From positions 248,001 to 312,000 of the forward strand of contig NZ_OMPO01000002.1 of NCBI RefSeq assembly GCF_900292035.1: a DNA stretch of 64,000 nucleotides, read 5' to 3'. Position numbers and translations under genes: made by a program. Below the pieces are notes generated by a model. The model had not been told where the DNA came from. It did no database searches and saw only the letters and a list, made by a program, of their open reading frames with translations. The DNA comes from Blastococcus sp. Marseille-P5729 (GTDB taxonomy: Bacteria; Actinomycetota; Actinomycetes; Mycobacteriales; Antricoccaceae). Below are positions 37,054 through 45,749 of the stretch, piece by piece (positions within the stretch are counted from its first letter, which is position 1; every line of letters begins with the position of its first letter).

Positions 37054-38073
37054 ATGGACCGCGTGACCGACCCTGCACCCGCCTCCGACCCTCCCGCCGA
37101 GCGTCCCGGCCCCCACCTCGTCGTCCTCGCCGGCGGTGTCGGCGGGGCCCGCTACCTCCAGGGTGCGCGCGCGTACGTCGAGGGCAACGGCGGCCGGGTG
37201 AGCGCGGTCGTCAACACCGGGGACGACGCGACGATGCACGGCCTTCGGGTCTGCCCCGACCTCGACTCGATCATGTACACGCTCGGCGGCGGCCATGACG
37301 AGGAGCGCGGTTGGGGGCAGGTCGGTGAGACCTGGACCGTGGGCGCCGAGCTGAAGGAGTACGGCGCTGGACCGACCTGGTTCGCCCTCGGCGACAAGGA
37401 CATCGCCACCCACCTGGTCCGCACCCAGATGCTCGACGCCGGGTACCGCCTGACCGACGTGACCGAGGCACTGTGCACCCGGTGGCAACCGGGGGTGCGC
37501 GTACTGCCCATGAGCGACCAGCGGGTCGAGACGCACGTGGTCTGTACGCCGCCCGGGGCCGACCGGCCCAGCGCGCTGCACTTCCAGGAGTGGTGGGTGC
37601 GCCATCGCGCCGCGATCCCCACGACCGGATTCGTGCAGATCGGGTTGGAGCAGGCCCGCCCCACCAGCGAGGTGCTGGAGGCGGTGGCGACCGCGGACGT
37701 CGTTCTGCTCGCGCCCTCGAACCCGGTGGTGAGCATCGGAACCATCCTCGCCCTCCCGGGCATGCGGGAGGCGCTGCGGCAGGGGCCGGCGCCCGTCGTC
37801 GGCACCTCGGGCCTGATCGGCGGCGCGCCGCTGCGCGGCATGGCGGACGTGTGCCTCCGGGCGATCGGGGTCGAGCCGACCGCGCCCGCCGTCGCCGCCC
37901 ACTACGGCGCCCGCGCAGCGGACGGCGTCCTGGACGGCTGGTTGGTCGCTCCCGGCGACGGTGGCCGGTTGGACGGGATCACCATCGCCGAGGCACCGCT
38001 GCTGATGACGGACCCGTCGCGCACGGCCCAGATGATCCAGGCGGCTCTCGATCTCGCTGGCCGGCTGCGGTGA
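37054..38073 (+). CDS. fbiA: 2-phospho-L-lactate (PEP) transferase, F420 biosynthesis
   Basis: 339 aa CofD/FbiA. Adds the phosphoenolpyruvate- or phospholactate-derived group to Fo, making (dehydro)F420-0. Visible HLVVLAGGVGGARYLQGAR nucleotide loop, VVNTGDDATMHGLRVCPDLDS and APSNPVVSIGTILALPG. ATG 37054 with GGGAGGTGG 5 nt upstream. The GTG of fbiB overlaps its TGA (GTGA), as in Rv3261-Rv3262. Confidence 0.96.
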   Translation: MDRVTDPAPASDPPAERPGPHLVVLAGGVGGARYLQGARAYVEGNGGRVSAVVNTGDDATMHGLRVCPDLDSIMYTLGGGHDEERGWGQVGETWTVGAELKEYGAGPTWFALGDKDIATHLVRTQMLDAGYRLTDVTEALCTRWQPGVRVLPMSDQRVETHVVCTPPGADRPSALHFQEWWVRHRAAIPTTGFVQIGLEQARPTSEVLEAVATADVVLLAPSNPVVSIGTILALPGMREALRQGPAPVVGTSGLIGGAPLRGMADVCLRAIGVEPTAPAVAAHYGARAADGVLDGWLVAPGDGGRLDGITIAEAPLLMTDPSRTAQMIQAALDLAGRLR

Positions 38074-39107
38074 GCGGTGAGCAGCTGCCGGGGCAGTTCC
38101 TCGTCCGCGCGGTGACCGGGCTGCCGGACTTCCGACCGGGCGATGACCTCGCTGCCGCGCTGTGCCAGGCCGCTCCCTGGCTCGCGGACGGTGACATCGT
38201 CGCGATCACCTCCAAGGCCGTGTCCAAGTGCGAAGGCCGCCTCGTGACGACCGGCGTGCTTGAGGAGGAACGGACCCGCGCCCGGCAGCAGGCGATCGAC
38301 GCGGAGACCGCCGCGGTCGTCGCCCAGCGCGGGAACCTGCGGATCGTCCGCACCCGGCAGGGCATGACGATGGCCGCGGCCGGAGTCGACGCCTCGAACG
38401 TCAATGCGGACGAGATCGCCCTCTTGCCGCTGGATCCTGACGCCTCCGCGCGGGCGATCCGCGACGCCGTGCGCGCCCGGCTCGGGCGCGACGTCGCCGT
38501 CATCGTGACCGACACCGCGGGCCGGCCCTGGCGTGACGGATTGGTCGACATCGCCCTGGGCGCTGCGGGAATCCCCGCGTTACGCGACCTGCGCGGCAGT
38601 CTCGACACGCACGGGCACCCGCTAGCGGTCACCGCGCTGGCGCAGATCGACGAGCTGGCTGCGGCCAGCGAACTGGTGCGCGGCAAGCTCGGACGGGTCG
38701 CCGCGGCCGTCATCCGGGGCATCCCGTGGGACGACGCCGGACCGGGAGCGGGGGGCGCAGCGTCGCTGATCCGCACCGGTGATAGCGACATGTTCAGCCT
38801 GGGCACCAGGGACGTCGTCCCGGCCACCCGCCGAGCGGTGCCGGACGCGGGGGGCGGACCGGCTGACCTCGCGCCCCTCGTCGCCGACGCCGTACAACGG
38901 ATGCAGCCGGCGCCCGGCATCGAGACGGCCGTCCAGGGCAGCAGTATCCGAGTTCGCTGCGACGACCCGTTCGAGCGTGGGCTGTACGTCGGTCAGCTGC
39001 TGGTGGCGCTGCGCGCCGACGGGCTCACGGCTGTCGTCACGCGGACCGCTCACGGTGCAACCCTCGAGACCGCACTGGCTGCGCCGTACGCCGGGACGCC
39101 CCGATGA
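38070..39107 (+). CDS. fbiB: F420-0:gamma-glutamyl ligase (FbiB without nitroreductase domain)
   Basis: 345 aa. CofE domain over about 1-255: DGDIVAITSKAVSKCEGR, RIVRTRQGMTMAAAGVDASNV, VTDTAGRPWRDGLVDIALG, and the RGIPWDDAGPGAGGAASLIR segment. It ligates glutamates to F420-0. Mycobacterial FbiB has a second, FMN-binding nitroreductase domain (about 200 aa) that reduces dehydro-F420-0; here only about 90 residues of unlike sequence follow (QGSSIRVRCDDPFERGLYVG). GTG start overlaps fbiA; TGA overlaps the Nudix gene ATG. Confidence 0.92.
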   Translation: MSGEQLPGQFLVRAVTGLPDFRPGDDLAAALCQAAPWLADGDIVAITSKAVSKCEGRLVTTGVLEEERTRARQQAIDAETAAVVAQRGNLRIVRTRQGMTMAAAGVDASNVNADEIALLPLDPDASARAIRDAVRARLGRDVAVIVTDTAGRPWRDGLVDIALGAAGIPALRDLRGSLDTHGHPLAVTALAQIDELAAASELVRGKLGRVAAAVIRGIPWDDAGPGAGGAASLIRTGDSDMFSLGTRDVVPATRRAVPDAGGGPADLAPLVADAVQRMQPAPGIETAVQGSSIRVRCDDPFERGLYVGQLLVALRADGLTAVVTRTAHGATLETALAAPYAGTPR

Positions 39108-39655
39108 GCTTCGCGGAGCTGCACGCAGACGCCCTCGCCGTCCTCGATCGATGGGCGCCGGCCGACCCGGCTCAGGAGTCCTTGCGACAGGCCTACATCT
39201 CCTACCTGCTGGGAATGCCGGACGCGATGGCACGTTCGTGCGCACCAGGGCACCTCACGGCCAGCGCGGTCGTGGTGGACCCCAGTCGTGACGCGACCCT
39301 GCTCACGCTGCACCCGCGCATCGGCCGCTGGGTCCAGCTGGGCGGGCACTGCGAGCCCGACGACGCCGGGCTGCGCGCTGCGGCCGAGCGCGAGGCGCGC
39401 GAGGAGTCCGGCATCGACGACCTCCGCATCGGCGAGCTGCCCCTGCAGCTCGACGTGCACCCGCTGACCTGCTCGGGCGGGGTCCCGACGCGCCATCTCG
39501 ACGTGCGCTATCTCGTGATCGCCCCGTCGGGTGCGGATCCGGTCATCAGCGACGAGTCCGACGACTTGCGGTGGTTCGCCTTCGACCGGCTGCCGGGGGG
39601 CCTCGACGCCTCGACGCACGCGCTGCTGATTGCGGCCCGCCGAGCAATGACCTGA
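39104..39655 (+). CDS. Nudix hydrolase
   Basis: 183 aa. Nudix box lies in GGHCEPDDAGLRAAAEREAREESG (about residues 79-102), with the REUxEE catalytic core REAREESG; GVPTRHLDVRYLV follows. Substrate not identifiable. An N-terminal helical region precedes it. ATG overlaps the fbiB TGA, so it is a third gene of the F420 operon in this organism; whether it acts on an F420-related nucleotide is unknown. Convergent with the glycosylase, 6 bp apart. Confidence 0.9.
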   Translation: MSFAELHADALAVLDRWAPADPAQESLRQAYISYLLGMPDAMARSCAPGHLTASAVVVDPSRDATLLTLHPRIGRWVQLGGHCEPDDAGLRAAAEREAREESGIDDLRIGELPLQLDVHPLTCSGGVPTRHLDVRYLVIAPSGADPVISDESDDLRWFAFDRLPGGLDASTHALLIAARRAMT

Positions 39656-39661
39656 GATCGC

Positions 39662-40588
39662 TTATATCGCCCGAAAGTCGGGCACCGTCCGGCGCGGCCC
39701 GCGGCGTGGCTTTCTGATGCCGGCCAGCTCGATCAGCCGCACGACGCGGCCGCGATGGGGCCGGTATGGCTCGAGCAGCTCTGCCATCCCGGCGTCATCG
39801 ACCGGCTCACCGCGGAAGGCCATGCCGACCGACGTTGGAATGTGATAGTCACCGAAGGACGGGTGGTCGGCCGAGCCCCAGGCTCGCTCGACGACCTCAG
39901 CCGCGGTCCACTCGCCGATTCCACGGATCGACTTCAGGGCCGTCGCGCCGTCCTCGGCGGAACGCGTGCTGAGCCGCTCCACGCTCGCCGCGCGAGCGGC
40001 GACCCGGCGGATCGTGGAGCGGTGCGCGCGGTCGACCCCGAGGAGGTGCCACTGTGCGTCGTCGAGGCCGCGCAGCACCTCGGCAGACGGCGGCACCCGC
40101 ATCGGCCGAGGCACCGGCCCCGGCGCGGGGGCTCCGTACTGCCGCAGCAGCCGGCGCCACGACGCAAAGGCCTCCTTGCCGGTGATCTTCTGGCTCAGGA
40201 TCGCCGGCACCAGGGACTCGAGGACGAGGCCGGTGCGCGCGATCCGCACCCCCGCGAAGCGGGTGTGGAGGTCGCGGACGATGCCGGCGCCCGGCGTGAA
40301 CCCCGTCAGGTCGTCCTCGAGCCCGGCGAGCCCGGTTACGTTGTGCAGCACCCAGGCCGCTCCCGGCCCCCAGGCCTGTACCACGAGCTCACCTCGCGAC
40401 ACCGAGAACAGCGCGGTGGCGGCGCCTTGCGGAGTGCCGAACGCGCGCCAGATCCCAGCGGTACTAGCGAAGTAGGCCGGGTCGCCGGTTCCGTACCGGT
40501 AGCGGCCGAAGGTCCGGGCGAGGTCGAGCGCGAACGGCAGCGGGACCCTGGCGATGATGCCCGGGTCCCGCTGCTGGTCCTGCGACAT
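39662..40588 (-). CDS. AlkA-like DNA-3-methyladenine glycosylase
   Basis: 308 aa HhH-GPD protein. Helix-hairpin-helix LKSIRGIGEWTAAEVVERA and catalytic Asp in FGDYHIPTSVG. N-terminal AlkA-type region before residue 110. Removes alkylated bases in base excision repair. No adjacent ada gene. ATG 40588 lies 7 nt after CACGCT, so an own leaderless promoter inside the SDR 3' end is possible; otherwise co-transcribed with SDR (5-bp gap). Confidence 0.88.
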   Translation of the reverse strand: MSQDQQRDPGIIARVPLPFALDLARTFGRYRYGTGDPAYFASTAGIWRAFGTPQGAATALFSVSRGELVVQAWGPGAAWVLHNVTGLAGLEDDLTGFTPGAGIVRDLHTRFAGVRIARTGLVLESLVPAILSQKITGKEAFASWRRLLRQYGAPAPGPVPRPMRVPPSAEVLRGLDDAQWHLLGVDRAHRSTIRRVAARAASVERLSTRSAEDGATALKSIRGIGEWTAAEVVERAWGSADHPSFGDYHIPTSVGMAFRGEPVDDAGMAELLEPYRPHRGRVVRLIELAGIRKPRRGPRRTVPDFRAI

Positions 40589-40593
40589 GCGCG

Positions 40594-41367
40594 TCAGCGT
40601 GGCGCCATCCGCAGCGCGGCGTCGAAGCGGACCGTCTCGCCGTTCATGTAGTCATTCTGCGCCAGGAAGAGCGCCACGTCGGCGTACTCGGCCGGCTGGC
40701 CGATGCGGGCCGGGAAGGGCACACCTGCACCGAGCGTCTTTCGGAACTCGTCGCTGACGCCGGCGAGCATGTCGGTGTCGATGATGCCCGGGGCGATCGA
40801 GTTCGCGCGGATGCCGACCGTCGACAGATCCCGTGCCAGGCAGATCGTCATGCCATGCACGCCGGCTTTCGACGTAGCGTAGGCGATCTGGCCGATCTGA
40901 CCCTCGAAAGCCGCCACCGAGGCGGTCGAGATGATGACGCCGCGAGCGCCGTCCTCGTTGTACGGCTCCGTCTTGGCGATGGCGTCACCGGCCAGCCGGA
41001 TCATGTTGAAGGTGCCGACCAGGTTGATGTCGATGACTTTCTGGAAGGACTCGAGATCGTGCGGGCCGTTCTTGCCGAGGGTGCGCTTGGCGTAGCCGAT
41101 GCCGGCGCAGTTGATCAGCACGCGCAGGGGGCGGTCCTTGCTCGTCGCGTCGGAGACCGCGGCCTCGACCTCGTCGGACTTGGTGATGTCGGCCTTCACG
41201 AAGGTGGCCGCCCCACCGAGCTCGTCGACGAGCGCCTTCGCCTTGTCCTCGTTGAGGTCGACGATGGTCACCAGCGCGCCCTTGTCGGCGAGCGAACGGG
41301 TGGTCGCGGCGCCGAGGCCGGACGCTCCGCCGGTCACGATCGCGGACACGACTGACAGATCCAGCAT
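40594..41367 (-). CDS. short-chain dehydrogenase/reductase, 3-hydroxyacyl-CoA dehydrogenase type-2-like
   Basis: 257 aa classical SDR. TGGASGLGA (cofactor), NCAG, ISTASVAAFEGQIGQIAYATSK (Ser-Tyr-Lys catalytic set) and the DLN acidic residue that favours NAD. Similar to HSD10-type 3-hydroxyacyl-CoA dehydrogenases; role in fatty-acid oxidation is likely but not certain. ATG 41367 with AAGGGAAG upstream. Confidence 0.9.
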   Translation of the reverse strand: MLDLSVVSAIVTGGASGLGAATTRSLADKGALVTIVDLNEDKAKALVDELGGAATFVKADITKSDEVEAAVSDATSKDRPLRVLINCAGIGYAKRTLGKNGPHDLESFQKVIDINLVGTFNMIRLAGDAIAKTEPYNEDGARGVIISTASVAAFEGQIGQIAYATSKAGVHGMTICLARDLSTVGIRANSIAPGIIDTDMLAGVSDEFRKTLGAGVPFPARIGQPAEYADVALFLAQNDYMNGETVRFDAALRMAPR

Positions 41368-41414
41368 GGATACTTCCCTTTCATTATTGACATCCGGCTC
41401 GCGACGCGAGCCGG

Positions 41415-42503
41415 TTACAGTAGCTCGTCCCGGCCGCGGGACTTCCATTCGTCGACGGCATCCTTGACCCGTTGGGCCTCGGAGCGGCGTACCACGAGGA
41501 TCGCCGCCTCGGTCTCGACGACGACGATGTCCGGCACGCCCACGACGGTGACGGCGCGCCCTGTCCCCGACGTGGCAAAGCTTCCGGGAGAGTCGATCAG
41601 CAACGTCTCGTCCGGCTGTGCCAGGCGGCTGCCTTCGACCAACCCGAGCTCGGCGATGGTGTCCCAGTCGCCGATGTCGCTCCATCCCATGTCGGCCGGC
41701 ACCGTGGCCACCCGGCCGCGCGCGGCCGCGCCCTCGACGACGGCGTGGTCGATGCTGATCGAGGGAATGTCGTCCCAGGTGCGCTCCAAGAGCCCTCGCG
41801 CGGCGTCGATGTCATGATGCCAGAGGTCGGCGACCGGCTGCACACATGCGGCGATCTCCGGAGCCTGCTCGCGCAGCTCGTCCATCAGGTCGGCGACCCG
41901 CCAGACGAACATGCCGGCGTTCCACAGATATCTACCGGAATCGAGATAGGACTGGGCGGTGGCGGCGTCCGGTTTCTCCTTGAAGGACCGGACGTCGACC
42001 GCATTGCCGATATCGAGGCCAGCACCGCCCTCGATGTACCCGTATCCCGTCTCGGCCCGCGTGGGGGTGATGCCCACGGTCACCAGCCGGCCGGTCCGCG
42101 CCACGTCGATCGCGGTGCGGATCGCGGCGCGGAAGGCATCACCGACCGAGATGAGGTGGTCGGCGGCGAAGCTGCCCATGACGGCGTCCGGGTCGACGGC
42201 CTCGATGATCGCAGCAGCGAGCGCGATCGCCGGTCCACTGTTGCGCCCCGATGGCTCCACGACGATGTTGTCCCGCGGGACGGCTGGCACCTGCTGGGCT
42301 ATGGCCGATTTGTGCGCCGCACCGCAGACGATGTACGTGCGCGCGGGAGGAGCCAGGGGCTCGAGCCGGGCGAGGGTGAGCTGGATGAGCGAGCGCTCGT
42401 CCGCGCCGAGACGGTGGAGGAACTTGGGCGATCCCTTGCGACTGAGCGGCCAGAGGCGGGTTCCGCTGCCACCGGCCGGAATCACCGGATAGAAGCTGTT
42501 CAT
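41415..42503 (-). CDS. manC: mannose-1-phosphate guanylyltransferase
   Basis: 362 aa. NTP-transferase start YPVIPAGGSGTRLWPLSRKGSPKFL (GXGXRXXPLTXXXPK-type), FAADHLISVGDAF, ETGYGYIEGG, FKEKPDAATAQSYL, WNAGMFVW, GWSDIGDWDTI. Makes GDP-mannose from mannose-1-P and GTP, the donor for mannosyl transfer. Equivalent to Rv3264c. ATG overlaps the wbbL TGA; operon manC-wbbL-GT-GT runs leftward. Confidence 0.95.
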   Translation of the reverse strand: MNSFYPVIPAGGSGTRLWPLSRKGSPKFLHRLGADERSLIQLTLARLEPLAPPARTYIVCGAAHKSAIAQQVPAVPRDNIVVEPSGRNSGPAIALAAAIIEAVDPDAVMGSFAADHLISVGDAFRAAIRTAIDVARTGRLVTVGITPTRAETGYGYIEGGAGLDIGNAVDVRSFKEKPDAATAQSYLDSGRYLWNAGMFVWRVADLMDELREQAPEIAACVQPVADLWHHDIDAARGLLERTWDDIPSISIDHAVVEGAAARGRVATVPADMGWSDIGDWDTIAELGLVEGSRLAQPDETLLIDSPGSFATSGTGRAVTVVGVPDIVVVETEAAILVVRRSEAQRVKDAVDEWKSRGRDELL

Positions 42504-43411
42504 GAGTCCGTCTCCTGCTCGAGCACGCCGAGCTCCGCTGCACTGCGCTGCGGTGGCGCACCGCCTCGCACCTTCGCTGACCGTTGGGCAAAGGCCGATC
42601 GGGCAGCCAACCCAGCGCGCAGCGCGAGCCGAACCGGAAGCCACCTGGCGCCACGATACCGACCGGCGAGGTAGCGGTAGGCGCTGCGATGATGCTCTGT
42701 CACCATGCGACCTGGTTCTCGATTGGCAGCGTGCCCCTGGTGGTGGGTGACGACCGAGTCCGGTGCATAGACAACGTCGTAACCCGCATCGTGCAGACGG
42801 GTGCAGAGGTCCACGTCCTCGAAGTACATGAAGAACCCAGGGTCGAAGGCGCCTTTCTGCTCCAGCACATCGCGGCGCAGCAGCATGCAGGAGCCAGAGA
42901 TCCAGCCCGTGGTGCGCTCCTCCACTGAGCCCTGCTCGGCGCGATAGGCGCGGGTCCAAGGGTTGCCCGGCCAGACCGCCCCGAGGATCGCGTGGCCGAC
43001 ACCTGTCCCCAGTGACGGGAGCTGCCGTGCGGACGGATACAGGTCACCTTCTGGAGTGACGATCGCCGGCCCGATCGCGGCCGCCTGTGGCCATCGGCTC
43101 GCCACGTCAAGAAGCGTGTCGAATGACCCCGACCCCCAAACAACGTCGGGGTTGGCGACCAACACCCAGGTGGTCGTAACGCGCTCGATTCCGATGTTGG
43201 CTGCCGCGCCGAACCCGAGGTTGCTACCCGACCGAATCAGCTCGACACCTGGCCGTTGCGCGGCTCGATCGGTCGAGCCGTCGGTCGAGCCGTTGTCGAC
43301 CACGAGTACCTGTGGTCGCTCAAGCGTTGCGCGGCAGAGGGAATCTAGGAAGTCGTCGAGGTGGTGGCCTGGCGAGTAGGCGACGACCACGACAGTCACG
43401 TCTGCACTCAT
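42500..43411 (-). CDS. wbbL: GT2 rhamnosyltransferase WbbL-like
   Basis: 303 aa family-2 glycosyltransferase: VVVVAYSPGHHLDDFLDSL, VVDNGSTDGSTDRAAQ, LVANPDVVWG, and the ED motif MYFEDVDLCTRLHDAG. Orthologue position Rv3265c (rhamnosyl transfer to GlcNAc-PP-decaprenol, first step of the arabinogalactan linker in mycobacteria). In this organism the acceptor is inferred only. ATG overlaps the next gene's TGA. Confidence 0.85.
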   Translation of the reverse strand: MSADVTVVVVAYSPGHHLDDFLDSLCRATLERPQVLVVDNGSTDGSTDRAAQRPGVELIRSGSNLGFGAAANIGIERVTTTWVLVANPDVVWGSGSFDTLLDVASRWPQAAAIGPAIVTPEGDLYPSARQLPSLGTGVGHAILGAVWPGNPWTRAYRAEQGSVEERTTGWISGSCMLLRRDVLEQKGAFDPGFFMYFEDVDLCTRLHDAGYDVVYAPDSVVTHHQGHAANREPGRMVTEHHRSAYRYLAGRYRGARWLPVRLALRAGLAARSAFAQRSAKVRGGAPPQRSAAELGVLEQETDS

Positions 43412-44535
43412 CGGCCAGCTACCCGGGCGTTGGATGCTACGGCACGCTCGTAGCAGGCGATATGTGCCTCAGCAGCCTTCGCCCACGTGAACTTGGCCGC
43501 CTGGGCGTAGCCGAGGTCTACGAGCCGCCGCCCCAGGCCGTCATCGGCCATCAAGGCGGCGAGGCCGGCGGCGATGGAGCGCGCCTCGGTGTCGACATAG
43601 TAGGCCGCGTCACCACCTACCTCGGGCAACGCGAGCCTGCGGGTGGTCAGGACGGGGCTGCCGCAGGCCATGGCTTCCGCCACTGGCAGCCCGAACCCTT
43701 CACCGAGTGATGGGTAGGCGACGATCCGGGCCCCGCCCAAGAACCCAGCGAGCTCGTCAGCAGGCAGGTAACCGGCTCGGATGACGCGAACACCGTCAGG
43801 CAACCCGGCAACTAGCCTGTCGATGTCCTCGCCCCAGCCAACTCCTCCGCCGAGCACTAGGCACCAATCCGGCCGAGCGACCTGAACGTACGCCTCGATG
43901 AGGGCCGGGATGTTCTTGCGGGGCTCGATCGTGCCCAGGAACGCGATGTAAGGACCGTCGACGCCGAGACGTCGCCGCACGGCGGCGACCTGTTCGTCTG
44001 TCGGAGTCCGGAAGAGTGTCTGGTCCACACCCAGGTGGACGACGTCGAAGCGGGAAGCGTCCGCCCCCGTATACCTTATGATCTCGTCGCGAGTGGCCCG
44101 CGATGGCGTGATGCAACGGTCGGCGATCCGCGGGGCAAGCCGGCTCCAGCCACGAAACACGACTCGTTTGGCGCGTTCGTGCACCTCGGGATGGCTGAAG
44201 AAGGTTGCGTCGTGCAGGGTGACCACAGAGGGAAGCCGCATCGCCAGTGGCCGCGTGTAGTGCGGGCTGTGGACCAGGTCGGGGCGGTGTCGACGGACCA
44301 GCCACGCCATGCCTGACTGCTCCCAGACCAGACGTGCCGGGCGCCTGCGGATGATCGGCGGGGCGGTAATGATCTCGGCATGTGGGCACAGCGCCGCGTA
44401 GTGCTCGCGGTCGTCATGCTGAGTGACGATGACGAGGTCGACCCCGCTATCCAGCGCGGGCAGCAGGCTGTCGACATATCGGCCGACGCCGCGCCGGTCT
44501 GCCGGCACCGCGGTGGCATCGAACATCACCCTCAT
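43408..44535 (-). CDS. GT4 glycosyltransferase
   Basis: 375 aa GT-B enzyme. Starts MRVMFDATAVPADRRGVGRYVDSL; donor-site signature FLGTIEPRKNIPALIEAY and E-x7-E region SLGEGFGLPVAEAMACGSPVLTT. Retaining, probably a GDP-mannose or other NDP-hexose transferase, cytoplasmic face. Not in the mycobacterial order at this place. Overlaps neighbours by ATGA on both sides, so it is in the manC operon. Confidence 0.85.
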   Translation of the reverse strand: MRVMFDATAVPADRRGVGRYVDSLLPALDSGVDLVIVTQHDDREHYAALCPHAEIITAPPIIRRRPARLVWEQSGMAWLVRRHRPDLVHSPHYTRPLAMRLPSVVTLHDATFFSHPEVHERAKRVVFRGWSRLAPRIADRCITPSRATRDEIIRYTGADASRFDVVHLGVDQTLFRTPTDEQVAAVRRRLGVDGPYIAFLGTIEPRKNIPALIEAYVQVARPDWCLVLGGGVGWGEDIDRLVAGLPDGVRVIRAGYLPADELAGFLGGARIVAYPSLGEGFGLPVAEAMACGSPVLTTRRLALPEVGGDAAYYVDTEARSIAAGLAALMADDGLGRRLVDLGYAQAAKFTWAKAAEAHIACYERAVASNARVAGR

Positions 44536-45647
44536 GCCGTCTCCAGTGCACCCTCGTAGACCGACCAGTGTGCCTTAGCCACCGCAGACCACGTGTGACG
44601 AGCGGCCACCACCTTCCCTCGCTGTACGAGTTCGTCGATCTCGCGTGGCCGAGCCCACAGCCGGCTGATCGCCGCAGCGAGGGCAGCGGCATCGTCTCGT
44701 GGCACGCTAGTCCCTGCACCGCCTGCGATCTCGACGAGCGCTGGAGCGTCCGAATGCACGACCGCTGTCCCCAGCGTCATCGCCTCGATCACGGGAAGGC
44801 CGAATCCTTCAGATCGACTCGGCATCACCAGCATCTCGGCTCCCCGGATGATCGACGCCAGCTGATTGTCACCCACCCGGCCGGTCGTGATGACCCGAGC
44901 CGGGTCGATCGGCTCGCGCCGCACCAGCTCGGCGACGTCGACCCCGCCCCACCCGGCCTGACCGACCACCACGAGCGGGATGTCCCGGCATTCCGTTGCG
45001 GCGAGCGCCCTGATCAGGATGTCCAGACCCTTGCGCGGCTCGACGGTCGATACTGCCACGATGTACCGCTCCGGCAGATTCCACAGCTCCTCGCCTATCG
45101 CGTCTGCGCTCACCAGACTCGGCGCAGCGGCGCTGCCAATGACCTCCACCGGGCACTGAAAGTCGAGAACCGAGGCAAGCTCCTCGCGGACGGCATGGCT
45201 GGGCACGATGACGGCCGCAGCCTCGCGGGCCGCACGTTCGGCCTGGGCGCGGTGCCACCGCACGCCCCGTGCTGTCAGCGTCTCCGGGTGTGACCACGGA
45301 ACCGCGTCATGAATGGTCACAACCTTCGGTACGCGGGCTCGCCACGGCACCAGGAGCGTCGGGGCATGAATGACGTCGACCGCGTGAGGCACCGGTGGCA
45401 GGCCACGTTCCCATGCCGCGACGAGCGCACGACGTCCAAGGGGCAACCTGCGCGGACCGTCGGCTCCGGTAACCAGTGCCTGCGAAGTCGAACGGTGGAA
45501 CGCGCAATAGGTGCGCACGGTGCGCCGTCCGCGCGACGCAGTAAGCGCACGGGCGAGTTCGATGGTGTACCGCCCCGTGCCACCGGGTACCGGAGCAAGA
45601 GCCTGCTCGACGACTAGGCCGAGGCGTGCGGCGGTGCGCTGGTGCAA
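44532..45647 (-). CDS. GT4 glycosyltransferase
   Basis: 371 aa GT-B enzyme. Donor-site AVSTVEPRKGLDILIRAL and MPSRSEGFGLPVIEAMTLGTAV. N-terminal VPGGTGRYTIELARAL resembles wall-associated mannosyltransferases. TTG 45647 start with GAAGG about 10 nt upstream. First gene of the leftward glycan operon; diverges from a GT2 at 45750. Confidence 0.85.
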   Translation of the reverse strand: MHQRTAARLGLVVEQALAPVPGGTGRYTIELARALTASRGRRTVRTYCAFHRSTSQALVTGADGPRRLPLGRRALVAAWERGLPPVPHAVDVIHAPTLLVPWRARVPKVVTIHDAVPWSHPETLTARGVRWHRAQAERAAREAAAVIVPSHAVREELASVLDFQCPVEVIGSAAAPSLVSADAIGEELWNLPERYIVAVSTVEPRKGLDILIRALAATECRDIPLVVVGQAGWGGVDVAELVRREPIDPARVITTGRVGDNQLASIIRGAEMLVMPSRSEGFGLPVIEAMTLGTAVVHSDAPALVEIAGGAGTSVPRDDAAALAAAISRLWARPREIDELVQRGKVVAARHTWSAVAKAHWSVYEGALETA

Positions 45648-45737
45648 GCGAGCAGGCCTTCCTTCGATGCTTTGGGACAGGGGCTCAGACTATCGGCGTC
45701 ACGCCGCCGTTGCGGTGAGGCAGGGTGACGAGTAGGG

Positions 45738-45743
45738 CACACT
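45738..45743 (+). promoter_or_regulatory. -10 element of a leaderless start (GT2)
   Basis: CACACT on the plus strand, 6 nt before ATG 45750. Divergent with the TTG start of the preceding gene. Confidence 0.45.
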
Positions 45744-45749
45744 GAACCC

